A stretch of 64,000 bases of DNA from Tubulanus polymorphus (Eukaryota; Nemertea; Palaeonemertea; Tubulaniformes; Tubulanidae). This document shows, piece after piece, positions 23,331-43,880 of this stretch. Every line of letters starts with the position of its first letter. Position 1 is the stretch's first letter. The stretch covers positions 28,550,001 through 28,614,000 of the forward strand of contig NC_134025.1 in NCBI RefSeq assembly GCF_964204645.1. Direction: 5' to 3'. The position numbers were made by a program, and so were the translations under genes. Under the pieces are notes generated by a model. That model had not been told where the DNA came from. It saw only the letters and a program-made list of their open reading frames with translations, and searched no databases.

Positions 23331-23714
23331 GCCGAGCTATAAGGCCATATTTTCGTTCACAGCCATTCCGCTACGTAGGCCTACATGAGTCGTCAATTTT
23401 CTCAATCATAATTACCTGAATTTTTTCCCAATCTGTCTCAAAAAAATTCCCAAAACCAGTACCATGACAAATTGTAAATTATGAATAACAAATGTTTGAG
23501 AAATGACCTAAGTTTTCCCCCAATCAATCGTGCGGGTATCTCATAAAATTATCAACACCTCATCCAACTTTAGGAATGCCAAGTAGTAGGCATAATCAAT
23601 GCCATAAACCAAATACCAAGATCGTGTCAATAACATCATTCGTTCTTTGCGAAAAGTGAAATCAATACACCGGTAGCCTACTTGGGACAAAACTTTGTGT
23701 TCCCCAAGTGGCCT

Positions 23715-24960
23715 AAAAATCGCGCCATGATGCAATCGTGTATTGAAATATTTCGTTTTTTTACTATGATCAAATCAATGCACTGACATCTGCTTTACAT
23801 CAACTTAAAGAACAGGGTCCCCTTCACAATATACTAGATTTTCAGAAAGCCTCGGGTTTCAGTTTAAGAGAAATTTGATTTTGAATTTTAATCTTTAAAT
23901 ATCGCGCCGATGCAATCATGTATCGAAATATTGCGTTTTTTTACTTTGATCAAATCAATGCACAGATATCTGCTTTACATCAACTTAAAGAATAGAGTTT
24001 CCTTAATAATATACTTAATTTTCAGTAACCCTCAGGTTTCAGTTTTAGAGAAATTTGATTTTGAAGTTTAATTTTTTAAATACCGCGCCATGATGCAATC
24101 GTGTTTAAAATGACGCGTTTTTAACTATGATCCAATCAATGCACAGACATCTGCTTTACATCAACTTAAAGAATATAGTGTCCTTCACAATAAACTAGAT
24201 TTTCAGAAAGCCTCAGGTTTCAGTTTAAGAGAAATTTGATTTTGAAATTTTAATCTTTAAATATCGCGCCATGATGCAATCATGTATCGAAATATTGCGT
24301 TTTTTTACTTTGATCAAATCAATGCACAGACATCTGCTTTACATCAACTTAAAGAATAGAGTTTCCTTTACAATATACTAGATTTTCAGAAAGCCTCGGG
24401 TTTCAGTTTAAGAGAATTTTGATTTTGAATTTTAATCTTTAAATATCGCGCCATGATGTAATCGTGTATTGAAATATTGCGTTTTTATACTATGAATCAA
24501 TGCACAGACATCTGCCTTAAATCAACTTAAAGGATAGAGTGTCCTTCACAATATACTAGATTTTCAGGAAGCCTCAGGTTTTAGTTTTAGAGAAATTTGG
24601 CTTGAAATGACGCATATTTTAACTATGATCAAATCAATGCACAGACATCTGCTTTACATCGACCTGAAGAATAGAGTCTCCTAAATAACATACCAATTTT
24701 CAGAAAGCCTCAGGCTTTAGTTTTAGAGAAATTTGATTTTGAATTTTAATTTTTAAATGTTGAGCCATGATGCAATCGTGCGTTGAAATACGCGTATTTT
24801 TTACAATGAACAAATCAAGACATATGTTTTGAAAATTAACTTGAGGAATAGAGATTTTCGTCAAATGCTCCATTTTCATGAATTTTCAGGCTTTAGTTTT
24901 AGTGAAATTTGATCTTTCATTAGATTTTGTGCGCCATGACATCGCGTAGGCCTAGTCATT
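23715..24960. repeat. ~180-bp tandem repeat, about seven copies
   Basis: Unit: AATATCGCGCCATGATGCAA, TCGTGTATTGAAATATTGCG, TTTTTTTACTATGATCAAAT, CAATGCACAGACATCTGCTT, TACATCAACTTAAAGAATAG, AGTTTCCTTCACAATATACT, AGATTTTCAGAAAGCCTC, GGTTTCAGTTTAAGAGAAAT, TTGATTTTGAATTTTAATCT. Copies begin near 23720, 23900, 24083, 24264, 24445, 24600 and 24757. Divergence rises to the right and the family fades by about 25090. It is the last repeat block before the gene-dense part. Confidence 0.9.
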
Positions 24961-25090
24961 AATTAATAATACCAAATTGAACAATATGGTGTCTCCCCGT
25001 TCGGATTATTAATTTTCAGGTAGCCTTATGTTTTACTTTTAGACATATTTGAATTTTAAAATTCAAATAACGCACCCTGTCACGCAATCG

Positions 25091-25787
25091 TACTGAAATA
25101 ACAGGCATTATTGATGTAAGATACATTTCGATGAGAATCTATGAAATTTACGAAAATCATTCATATTTTGATTAAACAATAATTAATTATATAAAAAATA
25201 TATTGAGCACTCTACTGTCCCCGTGACTTCATTGAATGATCGTCGTTTCGTCAGGTCAAAGCGTTAGGTTATACATTTCACATCAACCAGTATCTACATG
25301 CAGCTGTTCAGTGTGTACACACTATATCTGAATACGAGGCCGGAATAATAGGCTCACTTCACGATAGTCTTCGGTTAATTTGGGGACTCGTTGCAATACG
25401 CGAAAACCTGATTAATTTAGGGTTTCGAACCCGATCAATGAAATGTAAACATCAATGCGGAACCGGAACACACGTGCTGATCTGTGGAGAGTTTTACGGT
25501 CGAGTGCCTGACCTGGCCTGGGCATGTGAACCAGTATTATTTGCTTGAATGCGTAAGTCCCAAATTGTTTTGACTGTTTTAGTGAATACGTCTTAACTAC
25601 CGTTCTTCCATTAACCATATTTCTGGGATCGTTGTGAGAGGTTTCTTGGCCAAAACCACTAAATAATTGAACTAAAAACTAACTAATAAAACTAAAAGGT
25701 AAGATGTTCAATTCAATCAACCATGAACAGCATGTAATTAGTTGTCGATTTAGGCAAGTTTAGCATCATTCATCTATTGTATTTCAG
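25091..25787 (+). promoter_or_regulatory. TTLL12 upstream region and likely 5' UTR intron
   Basis: Upstream flank of TTLL12. ACTAAAAG|GTAAGATG gives a good donor after 25698, and TTGTATTTCAG|ATG an acceptor directly before the start codon at 25788. An untranslated first exon ending at 25698 and an 89-bp intron are therefore likely. The transcription start was not located. A minus-strand open frame at 25412-25618 is not recognisable and is left out. Confidence 0.45.
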
Positions 25788-28700
25788 ATGAAAATCTATG
25801 AAGAAGAAGAAGACACTATGCCTCACACACCTCCAGTACCGTCACAAACTGCGTATGAACAATTTGTTGAATCGCACAAAACACAGTTAGAATTCGTACC
25901 GAAACACCTTTGGAAGCGACTTCACGAGAAACTGGACAAAGAGGTCAGTCTTGATTAACTAAAGGATCGAGGTTAAGCCTTTGAGTTTGAAATCTAGAAT
26001 TGTCGTGTTTTGAGGAAATATCAATGATGAATGAATGCATTATGATGGTCCTATATATTTAGATATATGATGCGGGCAACGCATTTCAAATAATGAAACA
26101 TGTAATAGTTGATGAAGATGAAGAGGATGATGAAAGTAACTATACATGGAAAGTTATAACTACAGATCCTGATGGAGTCTCATTGGATGATCCTAATCAG
26201 TAAGTAGCCCGGCTCCTCGACCCACTGAAGAGGTAAATCTGTAAGCTGGTATTCAGACTTACCTATAGCTAGAAATAATCACTGGTGGTTGAAAACCTTA
26301 TTTCTTTAGAATGACAGCGCAGAAACTCTTAAGTGAATTAAGTTCGCAGTATTTTCTGAACTTTATTTTCAATGATATGAATTCTTTCTTTAACAGAATA
26401 TACCTGATAGATCATGCGTGGACGTATAGATTAAACACCGCTAAACAACAACTTTTAGAATATGACAACATGTTACAAAGAATGGCAAACATGATGGATA
26501 TTGACGACGAGGGTAAAAGTAAAAATGACCTCGTCGACGAGGTGCTCGATAAAATGTGGTGGTAAGTTTTCAGGAGGATACGATTCAATCGTGTTCGCCT
26601 AATTCCGAATTGAACAGATGAATTTTGTTATATTTCAGTTACAATCAAACCTACACATTGGGTGGAAATGACGCGCAGTCCTTACCTATCTGGTACATAA
26701 TGGATGAATTTGGTGTTAAAATTGCGCATTCAGATGACCCTACTGTGAAGGTTGTACCATTTTACTACGCTTCGCAAAATATCTCGTTTTCGATCATGTG
26801 GCCTCTGAAACCGCTGGACGAAGGAGGTAAATATAAAACCAATTCACAGCGTTTAACACGAGTTAATTAGCGATGTTTCTATTTCATCGTTATTCTATTT
26901 GAAAGATGAAGTTACCAGAGACTACGTAGGAAGTCATATAACAGACACAGTGCTCAGGAAAACGAAATTACTTCCTTGGAAATTTCATAATTTTAGCGAT
27001 GGTAGTATTGATCATGTGGATTTTTCAGATGAATTTTTTGCGGTAAGTAAACACACATATTTATTGTTCAATCCTTATTGTTTTTGAAAAAATCTATGGC
27101 ATATTCTGTTTCAAATATCCTCAACCAATGACTGTACTCTATAGGCTCATAACGTCGATGAAAGTTTGCCTGTAATGGATGCTGATCGTGTGGTATTTAG
27201 TCGGGATCGTAGTGTACATGTTTATTCCGATGATGAAAATCTTAAAGCGCATCTCACTGATGATAGATTCGAGTTAGTCGATGATCCTGCTGATGCTGAT
27301 GTCATGTGGTTCAGTAAACATTATAAGAACTTTCGGTATGTGGATTTCATAAGATAATTTTTTGAATATCTCTTTCTCGGTATTTGATGATGTTATTCGC
27401 ATCTTATGTTACAGAACTTTATCAGAAAAGTATCCGAAGAAAATTATCAGTCAGTTCCCGAATGAAATAGTTCTCACGATAAAAGATCTAATGGCTATAA
27501 CTGCGTTTAGGAGCCCCGGGCATAATGCGAATACAATTGAACATTTTGGTCCGAAATGGCTCCCAGTGACTTACAATTTACAGAAGGAGCTTCCTCAACT
27601 GGTGACGTATTTCATCAAACGACAAACGAGGTTGGTCTCTAAGATTTCATGTAACCTGATTCTGATGATTCATTTTGAATGAATTAGAAACAACTGTATG
27701 ATTGGTGATTTTAGGAGGCTTGATAACCATTGGATTTGTAAACCATGGAATATGGCTCGCAGTATGGATATTCACATAACGAACAATTTGAATGAGCTCA
27801 TAAGAATGACTGAATCGGGACCAAAAGTAAGTAGATAGCTAGGCCTAACATCTGAATATACTATACATGTTACTGTGTAATTTATATAATTGTTTTGCGT
27901 GTGTAGGTAGCATGCAAGTATATTCATGATCCTGTGCTCTTCCATCGACCTGAAGTTGGTGATGTTAAATTTGATATAAGATATGTTGTGCTGTTGTCGT
28001 CTGTCAGTCCCCTGGTGGTGCACGTTTATAAAATATTCTGGCTCCGATTTGCGAACAAGTGAGTGTGAATTTCTAAACAGTCAAACACTTTTACATCTGA
28101 ACATATTTGTTGATTTCGTTCGATGTATTTCAGACCGTTTTCACTGGATAGTTTTGAAGACTATGAAAAGCACTTTACAGTAATGAATTATGCTGAAGAA
28201 GCACAATTGAAGCAGGTATAGATTTTGCTGTATCTCGATTCAACATAGTACATTAAGTACATATTCTAACCTATGTTTTGTGTTTGAAATTTTCAGATTC
28301 ATTACGATGAATTCATACCTATGTTTGAATCTCAATATCCTGACTTTTCCTGGGAGAAAATTGAGGTAAAGTAGAATCTAATCTTTTATTGCAAAATTTT
28401 ATATCCGGTGTTTTACATAGAAATTCGCTTTCTATTCAGGAGAGTATATTTGATATGATAAGACAACTTTTTGAGAGTGCTTCCAGCGTAGAACCACCGC
28501 AAGGTCTGTGTCCATATCCCCAGTCACGGGCAATGTATGCCGTGGACCTGATGCTTCAGTGGGATCAGGATTCGAAAGGTAAAATTACTCTCTTAATAGT
28601 ACAATGTAATGATAAGAAAATCGTTTCTTGTTAACATTCATGAATCACGTGTCTTTCAATCACAGGTGAGAAGATAATTCAACCAATGATGTGCGAGGTC

Positions 28701-28811
28701 AACTTTTCCCCGGACTGTGAACGCGCCTGCAAATACCACCCATTCTTCTTCAATGATGTACTGAGTACACTGATACTAGGACAGGAATCGAATGTCGTTC
28801 CACTCTTTTAA
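25788..28811 (+). CDS. TTLL12: Tubulin-tyrosine ligase-like protein 12
   Basis: Thirteen coding exons: 25788-25943, 26063-26199, 26397-26561, 26639-26826, 26906-27042, 27145-27335, 27415-27630, 27715-27826, 27907-28058, 28134-28215, 28297-28365, 28440-28578 and 28666-28811. All junctions are GT-AG and the phases agree, giving 629 residues (human about 644). The N-terminal part matches the SET-like region of TTLL12 ([26 protein letters not shown]). The C-terminal part matches the TTL/ATP-grasp domain ([67 protein letters not shown]). Family knowledge: TTLL12 is regarded as a pseudo-enzyme without shown ligase activity that affects tubulin detyrosination and histone H4 methylation. The start could also be the in-frame ATG ten codons later. 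An acidic run follows exon 2's start (DEDEEDDE). Confidence 0.96.
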
Positions 28812-28904
28812 ACACCCAGTACACGTTAATCTGTAAATAACATACAGAGCGGAGAATCTGAATACTGCATGTATGAAATGTTCATGCACTTGATAATATT
28901 TATC

Positions 28905-28910
28905 AATAAA
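28905..28910 (+). terminator. TTLL12 polyadenylation signal
   Basis: AATAAA 94 bases after the TTLL12 stop, followed by a T-rich stretch (ACATTTCTTTAAATCATTTT). Its position fits a short 3' UTR. Confidence 0.75.
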
Positions 28911-29126
28911 GAGCAACATTTCTTTAAATCATTTTAGTTCTGTGCAATTAATATAGGATTTTTCCGCATTCCTCGTCTTGTATTTGCTTCGTGTCTAGGT
29001 GTTCCACTAACAGTGTGGGATAAGGGATGAAATCCTCTGAATCCATGATGTAAATAGGATCTGCGGGATAGATACAAGACAATGATTGAATGAAACGATA
29101 GATATTCGTACTTTATCTAACCAGTT

Positions 29127-29132
29127 TTTATT
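29127..29132 (-). terminator. MAP3K polyadenylation signal
   Basis: AATAAA on the minus strand, about 170 bases after the kinase stop codon. Together with the TTLL12 signal it leaves only about 215 bp between the two convergent genes. Confidence 0.55.
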
Positions 29133-29304
29133 TAAACGTTTGTACAATAGCTCAATCTATAGCGCATTTTATAAACATGATGATATGTAACAAGTGAATA
29201 GTCTGAAATTTAAAACATAATACATTCAGCTGCTGATGTATTCAGAGACATGGTAGAAAATTACATTCAATAACATATAACAATGTTTAATATATCTCGC
29301 ACAT

Positions 29305-37899
<8,595 letters not shown>

Positions 37900-37906
37900 G
37901 ATTGTT

Positions 37907-37930
37907 TCACTGTGAACACATTACATTCAT
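37907..37930 (-). promoter_or_regulatory. Upstream open frame in the MAP3K leader
   Basis: Minus strand. If the 5' UTR exon begins after the acceptor TTCTAATTACAG, its first base starts ATGAATGTAATGTGTTCACA GTGA. This is a seven-codon open frame ending seven bases before the main ATG at 37899. It could dampen translation of the kinase. The acceptor and the leader are inferred. Confidence 0.4.
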
Positions 37931-38005
37931 CTGTAATTAGAAATACATGACATCAACCCATATCAGATACCGGTAATCATATCAGGAGAGAGAACATTTT
38001 TATAG

Positions 38006-38102
38006 TACAGTCAAACTGGCCAAGTCTTCATAGTTATGATATCGTTTATTTGCATAAAAGACGATGACTTATCTGATACCGACCTAAGCAAGTTTGACTG
38101 TA
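38006..38102. mobile_element. 97-bp MITE with 12-bp terminal inverted repeats
   Basis: TACAGTCAAACT at the left end and AGTTTGACTGTA at the right end are perfect inverted repeats, and both include a TA that could be the target-site duplication. The ends resemble those of mariner/Tc1-derived MITEs. It has no open frame and lies upstream of the MAP3K gene, 107 bp from its start codon. Confidence 0.75.
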
Positions 38103-38496
38103 AATAGCGATACTTAGTCTCCTGTCAATTGTGTATACAAAAACAGTGAGATTAGTCCATGAATAAATGGATGAGCTTTTTTATGATTTTATACGTCATT
38201 TGAAAATGAAACAGGCCAGTTTTCCTCGTGAACTGCCTATAGGTACTTTTTCCGAACACAACCAAAACAAAACATAGATTACATACACATATACAGCGCA
38301 ATGTAAAACATTTGTTTAGAACTAGCGGATCATTGATTTCCTATAAATAGAAATTCGCATTTTGTTATCAAACCTAACACCATCTGGTCAGTTGAAGTTA
38401 CATATATCAGCCGCAATGACGGTGTCGGACTAATTCTTTACTCGAAAAAAAAACTCTGTATTTCAAAAAGCTTTCAATGACACAAATATTTGAGTA

Positions 38497-39761
38497 ATGT
38501 CTTCGCTTTTCAATATATTTTCACCGAAGAACAGTCCAAAAGTCGAACGCAAAGAAGAACCACCCGCTGAGGAACCACCGAAAGAAGAGAAGGATCCATC
38601 AATTTTGGATTATATCAGTTATAAACTACTAGAACAACCAGACGGCTGGGATTTTACAGATTCAAATCAAACGGTGAGTTTTATCATGATATAACGTTAT
38701 AACTTATCACCTACATTTGATGGTAATCTTAAATAATCAGAGATTATAGCTAGTCGGTAGGGCTAGTGAACATATCTAACTGTGACATTAAACCACAGGG
38801 ACCTGACATGAAACGTTTTTGACCCCAGCATCCTAGGTACTATATATAAAGTCTTTTTATATAGTAGGCCTACCTAGGATGTGTCAGGTCCCTGTGCATT
38901 TAACATTCAACCACAGTCCGGTTATTGTCTCTAGGGCTAGAGCCCATGCCTAGACATAAGGACGGTACACACAGGGACTTTTCACAAAAGCCAAGGGTCC
39001 AAAATGAAAAATATTCATTGCAAAATCCTTGGGTCTAAATGAACCCATAAGCCATGCATACCATGCATAGGCTATCTGTCATGTCGTGGTGGGTCCTACG
39101 GATCCTGTAATACTAAATCCTTTGATTTTGGATCATGACAAGCCACTGTGCTATTTTTGAGTGATGTGGCTGGCTGTGGTGGTGTAGCAGCCACAGATAA
39201 GTAGGATAGGACTTGATTTGAGTAGTAGAGGCCCGGGCCGGGGTAGTGAGTGGGGAAATTGCCAAAAAAACTGTGGACGTGGGCACAGGGGCTTGTCACA
39301 ATTTGATGGAGGATAGTTGATACCAGTATCAGGGATAAACGATAATGGTAGTGGTATCATCCATCCTCCATCAAATTGTGACAAGCCCCTGGGGACGTGG
39401 GTGGTATGGACATGGTAGTTGAAGGCCTATATCATGGCAGGGAAGAACAAATTCAATACGTACAAAATTCAAAAAAGTTAAATAACGCGCACAATCGAGC
39501 ACAATAAGTACATTTCACGGCAGATAATTCTACACATTTGTGATTTATTTTTGACAGTACGTCAAACAACAGCACCCCCTGGTGGTTTGAAACACTCGCT
39601 TACCATTGAATACCGGAGTCTCGTTATTTTTATTTCAGACACCTTACGGTGTATCAAATAATTCGTTTCTAAGCGGAAAGAAGAAAGGAGGGGAATCGTA
39701 TCCGAGAAGTTGTTGGAATTGGGGTAATCCGTTAGTTCGCTGTAGCAGAGATATGCTTTGG
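38497..39761 (+). CDS. Short unrecognised gene, or alternative 5' exons of HGD
   Basis: Two exons. 38497-38673 begins MSSLFNIFSPKNSPK, passes a Pro/Glu/Lys-rich stretch, and ends WDFTDSNQT before an excellent donor (ACG|GTGAGT). 39639-39761 follows TTTTTATTTCAG, begins TPYGVSNNSFLSGKKKGG, contains SCWNWGNPLVRC, and ends DMLW before GTAAGA. Both junctions are phase 0, so the joined frame stays open. If the second donor is not used, the frame reads on to a stop at 39843-39845, giving about 128 residues, three bases before the HGD start codon. If it is used, the next in-phase acceptor is HGD exon 2 at 40074, which would give HGD a ~100-residue N-terminal extension. I do not recognise the protein. 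The basic and Cys/Trp-containing second exon looks conserved in character, but no family is claimed. Confidence 0.55.
38794..38896. mobile_element. Palindromic 103-bp element
   Basis: CACAGGGACCTGACA at the left is inverted as TGTCAGGTCCCTGTG at the right (15 bp, perfect). Inside, CATCCTAGGTA pairs with TACCTAGGATG and TATATA runs close the hairpin. It is probably a foldback/MITE-type insertion in the intron of the short gene. Confidence 0.75.
39287..39390. repeat. Perfect 28-bp inverted repeat
   Basis: A 28-bp arm (39287-39314, starting AGGGGCTTGTCACAATTTGA) is perfectly inverted at 39363-39390 around a 48-bp centre, which itself contains TGATACC...GGTATCA. The perfect arms suggest a recent foldback element or an extruding hairpin. 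It lies in the intron between the two exons of the short gene. Confidence 0.85.
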
Positions 39762-39847
39762 GTAAGAAAAGGATTGAGGCAATCGAATAGGCCAAACTTC
39801 CGGGTGTACTTCCGGGTTCTATGTTTGACGTTCTACAAGATATAAAT

Positions 39848-42800
39848 ATGAGTTTTAACGACGTTTTGAAGGTTAATTTCTCATTTCTGTCATATGTTCA
39901 TTAACTTGTTCTAATTTCAATACTATACACGAGATTCGATAATTCTCAATTCATTCGATTCTAATCGTTTTATGACGATCAAGTTAGCGCAGTAGAGGTC
40001 AATTCGGTTAGCCGCTGGGTTAGTTCCTACCGGGTTGTACATCATTTGACAATCTTACGAATTTTTTTTTCAGTACATGTCAGGGTTTGGCAATGAATTT
40101 GCCAGTGAAGACCCTAGATGCCCTGGTGCCCTGCCAAAAGGCCAGGTGAGAATGTATGATTGTACAGATTTGACAGATTCACCTCTATATTTCTTGGTGC
40201 TTGATTGAGTTGAAGTTGAAAACTGCTGTATCAATTACAGAATAATCCTCAGAAATGTCCTTACGGATTGTATTGCGAGCAGTTGTCAGGATCAGCATTC
40301 ACAGCTCCGAGAACTACAAATAGACGTAGTTGGTTATATCGCATCAAACCATCGGTTTGTCACAGACCATTTAAAAGAGTCAGACAGGGAAATTACACCA
40401 ACGATTTCTTGGATGACTACCCCAATCCAAACCAGGTAATTTTAAAGTCCTAGGTCAAGTATTTGACTTTTGAGTTTCATTTGTTCATTTTCAATAAGCT
40501 AAGCTAAATCTAATGGTCGAATACAAACTCTCATTAGGAATTGGGTCCTGAATCTGATGAAACTTTTCAAATTATAATTATGAATGATATCAATTGAATT
40601 AGAATTCTTTACTTTTGTTTAATAGTTGAGGTGGCTTCCATTCGATATTCCGAAGATCGAGAAGAAAGTTGATTTCATCGAGGTACTGAATATGTTTAAA
40701 TTATTTATTTTGATTCATCGCTAGTATGAAATGTCATACTGAATGTGATGTATTTCTTTCATCTAAAGGGAATGTCTACAATTTGTGGTTCGGGCGATCC
40801 AAGAATTCGAACTGGTGTCGGTTGCCATATTTATACATGTAACAGCAACATGACAAACAAGTATGTTCTAATATCGGATAAAAATCACTTGCAAAAAGGC
40901 TTTAAATCAGATACATTTGTTTATTTGCATTGTTTTCAGGGCTTATTACAACTCAGATGGCGATATGCTGATTGGTATGTACTTTTATGATTTCATGAAA
41001 TCGAGTCTAGTTTTGATTGTGTTAATTTATAGGATTTTAATTGTTGTCAATAGTTCCCCAGCAAGGACCATTATTGATGACAACGGAATTCGGAAAAATG
41101 AAAGTTGCTCCTGGAGAAATTTGTGTCATTCAGGTAAAAAAATTATGTCCGATGAATAACAGGATTTACATAGCTGACTGTTCAATTCAAATATAGTTAA
41201 TCCTTTACAGCAAGGAATAAGATTCTCTGTCGACATAACAGGACCATCTCGAGGCTACATTCTGGAAGTATTCGATGGACACTTCGAATTGCCTAATTTA
41301 GGACCAATAGGTTAGATATAAGTTTGATAGATTTATTTTTTCGCTTCTTAGAGTTACCCGTGTATGTTTTGCTAAAGTATTTTATCCTATTCTCCTTCGG
41401 TAGGTGCAAATGGTCTCGCGAATCCACGTGATTTCCTCACCCCTATCGCCTGGTATGAAGATCGCGAAGGACAGTACACCATCATCAGTAAATTCCAGGG
41501 AGTTCTTTTCATGTGCGAACAGGTATTACAAAACAGGCTAGATTCGGTTTACTAGAAGACATAACCAAATTCATTCTCACTGATTTTGCTTCTATTCCAG
41601 GATCATTCTCCATTTGATGTGGTTGCCTGGCATGGAAACTACGCTCCATACAAGTACGACTTAAGCAACTTCATGGTCGTTAACGCTACATCATTTGATC
41701 ATTGTGTAAGTATTCGTCGAAGCTATCTGTGTAACAACGTATGAAAAGTTATTGATATTTTGTTGACACTGTGTTTATTATAGGATCCATCCATATTCAC
41801 TGTGTTGACTTGTCCATCTAACAAACCTGGTGTGGCTGTCGCTGATTTCGTGATTTTCCCACCCAGATATGCCGTACAGGATCATACATTCAGACCCCCG
41901 TATTATCACAGTGAGTGACAATTTTCCCTAATATTCTTCATTCGAAAAATGATGTGTTTGTAAGAGGTGATCGTTTCTTTTTAGGAAACTGCATGAGCGA
42001 ATTCATGGGTCTTATCACTGGAAGCTATGAAGCAAAGGTAACCATTTTGAGTAAACGTCATATATTTTGATAGGAAATTGAAAGGAAACGTTTTCACCAA
42101 TGTGCTTATTATTAAAGAGTGATGATAATATTGCTGTTTTTGTAGGAAGGTGGTTTTAAGCCGGGTGGCGCGTCTTTACACAGTATGATGACTCCACATG
42201 GTCCCGATGTTGATTGCTTCGAGAAGGCGACCAATGAGGAGTTGAAACCTATACGAGTTGCTGATGGAACTATGGTACGTGCTGTAGCCGTAAACCACTT
42301 CCACACATTCAATATTTTAGCGTGAAGTTTTGATGATGACTTGATGAAAGTGTGCCGTTTTATGCTTGAAATATCTTGTCTGGTTTTTGTAGTTCATTTT
42401 CAATTGAAAATATCTCTGATGAATTCCTGATTGCACGCGAAAGTCTCCATTTATTTACTGATATATTGTTAAATCCGGTACGTGTAGTTCAGAATGGTTT
42501 TTATTTTCCAGTCGTTTATGTTCGAATCATCGTACAATATGGCCGTAACTAAGTGGGGAAATGAAGCTTGTGATAAGGTCGATTATGAGTATTATAAATG
42601 TTGGCAAGGATTGAAGAAAAACTTTGATCCTAAATGGACACCGGACCAGTAAGTAAAACCATTGTATCACAATATTGTCTTCAACACTTCTAGTACAGTT
42701 ATTTCCAAATCTTGATTTACTAAATAAGGCAACCAACAAAATAACCCCAACCAGTCGCTTGCTAGTTCAGGCTGGTTGGGAGATTGTTGCAATCAACCAG

Positions 42801-43094
42801 AACTGATCACGCAACTTTATCTGTGCTTTGATTTACGATTTAAAAATGAAACCCCTTGTTTCGCTCCCGGCAAGTGTGGTGGGTTTGTAAGTGACACCAA
42901 ATCAAAGCAAACCAATCCGAATCTATACCAATCAAATAGATAACAGGGACGATCCCTATTTTAAGATCAAAAGAATCAACACTACGCTTATAGGATATGT
43001 AGCAAAAATAAACCATTGTATGAGATATGTCACTCTGAGTACAGTATTTAATCACAATTTTCATGTTCATGTTTTCAGAGAAGGTGAGAAATAA
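39848..43094 (+). CDS. HGD: Homogentisate 1,2-dioxygenase
   Basis: Fifteen coding exons: 39848-39871, 40074-40145, 40241-40435, 40626-40682, 40769-40860, 40940-40974, 41054-41133, 41211-41310, 41404-41522, 41601-41705, 41784-41910, 41985-42037, 42146-42274, 42512-42648 and 43079-43094. Phases agree and give 446 residues, against 445 in human. The enzyme opens the ring of homogentisate to maleylacetoacetate in tyrosine breakdown, using non-haem Fe(II) in the cytosol. Diagnostic stretches are [50 protein letters not shown] and [17 protein letters not shown]. The iron ligands expected from the human enzyme (His335, Glu341, His371) are seen as HRNCMSE and PHGPD. The first exon encodes only MSFNDVLK; the last adds five residues. 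An alternative longer N-terminus is possible (see the short gene upstream). Confidence 0.97.
42845..43020 (+). repeat. Dispersed repeat, copy in the last HGD intron
   Basis: TTGTTTCGCTCCCGGCAAGT, then GGTGGGTTTGTAAGTGACAC, AAATCAAAGCAAACCAATCC and GGGACGATCCCTATTTTAAG ATCAAAAG. It shares these blocks with 58960-59095 in the same orientation. No open frame or terminal inverted repeat was seen; a SINE or MITE is possible. Confidence 0.6.
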
Positions 43095-43618
43095 TCACCA
43101 GTCAATCGAAGGCGGATGATTTCAAGTGGTTTCTCCTAAAGTAGATCTTTCACACACGTTCATGTGCTCCATTGCGACGGATGTAAAATGTAGTTTTAAA
43201 TTACAGATCTGTATCGAACATTCCATGGTTATGTACATATTCATACATATATAACTGCGAGGTTTTAAAAAAACTGCTCAACTCATATAAATCGTACAGT
43301 ATTAATTCCGATAAAATGCAATATTTTAAGAATATTACAACTCAAATGCTGGGGATACTTTATTATAGTCTGATCTCAATACTGTTCATGTTAATGGTTT
43401 AACGCTTTCCGACCGGTGTGTTCACTTCTGCTACGTAAACTATAATAATTTGACAAGATGATCTTATATTTTAACCCTTGGTTTGCAGGCATGTTATAGC
43501 GGTGATGGGTTAGAGAGTTCACTAGTCTGTGCTTGTTAATTATAATCTATGTGAGTCTATACATTATACGGATTTTGTGTGCTGATATCCAAGTGACTTG
43601 TGCGTTTCATACGCACAT

Positions 43619-43844
43619 TTAAGGCTAAACAAAAATGATACCTTGTTTCTCCGCAGCGGCCGGGTCATTTTTGTAAAATATGATAAAATTTATAAACAGT
43701 TCATTTCTATAGCGGCCGGGTCTGTTATGGTGAAATTGATCACGATTTTAAAAAAAGTAATGTATAGGGTAGATAGGCGGCCGGCCGGGTCAACATTTAA
43801 GCTCAGCAGAGCGGAGAAACAAGGTATCAATTTTTTTGGCCTAA
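43619..43844 (+). mobile_element. 226-bp MITE-like element
   Basis: TTAAGGCTAAACAAAAATGA TACCTTGTTTCTCCGC at the left is inverted, with a few mismatches, at the right end (GCGGAGAAACAAGGTATCAA followed by TTTTTTTGGCCTAA). The interior has CGGCCGGGTC repeated three times and GGCGGCCGGCCGGG. A reverse-oriented relative lies at 23140-23330. It is probably within or just after the HGD 3' UTR. Confidence 0.75.
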
Positions 43845-43880
43845 TTACTACATAGTACGTAGTATGTAGCTAAAAGGCTG

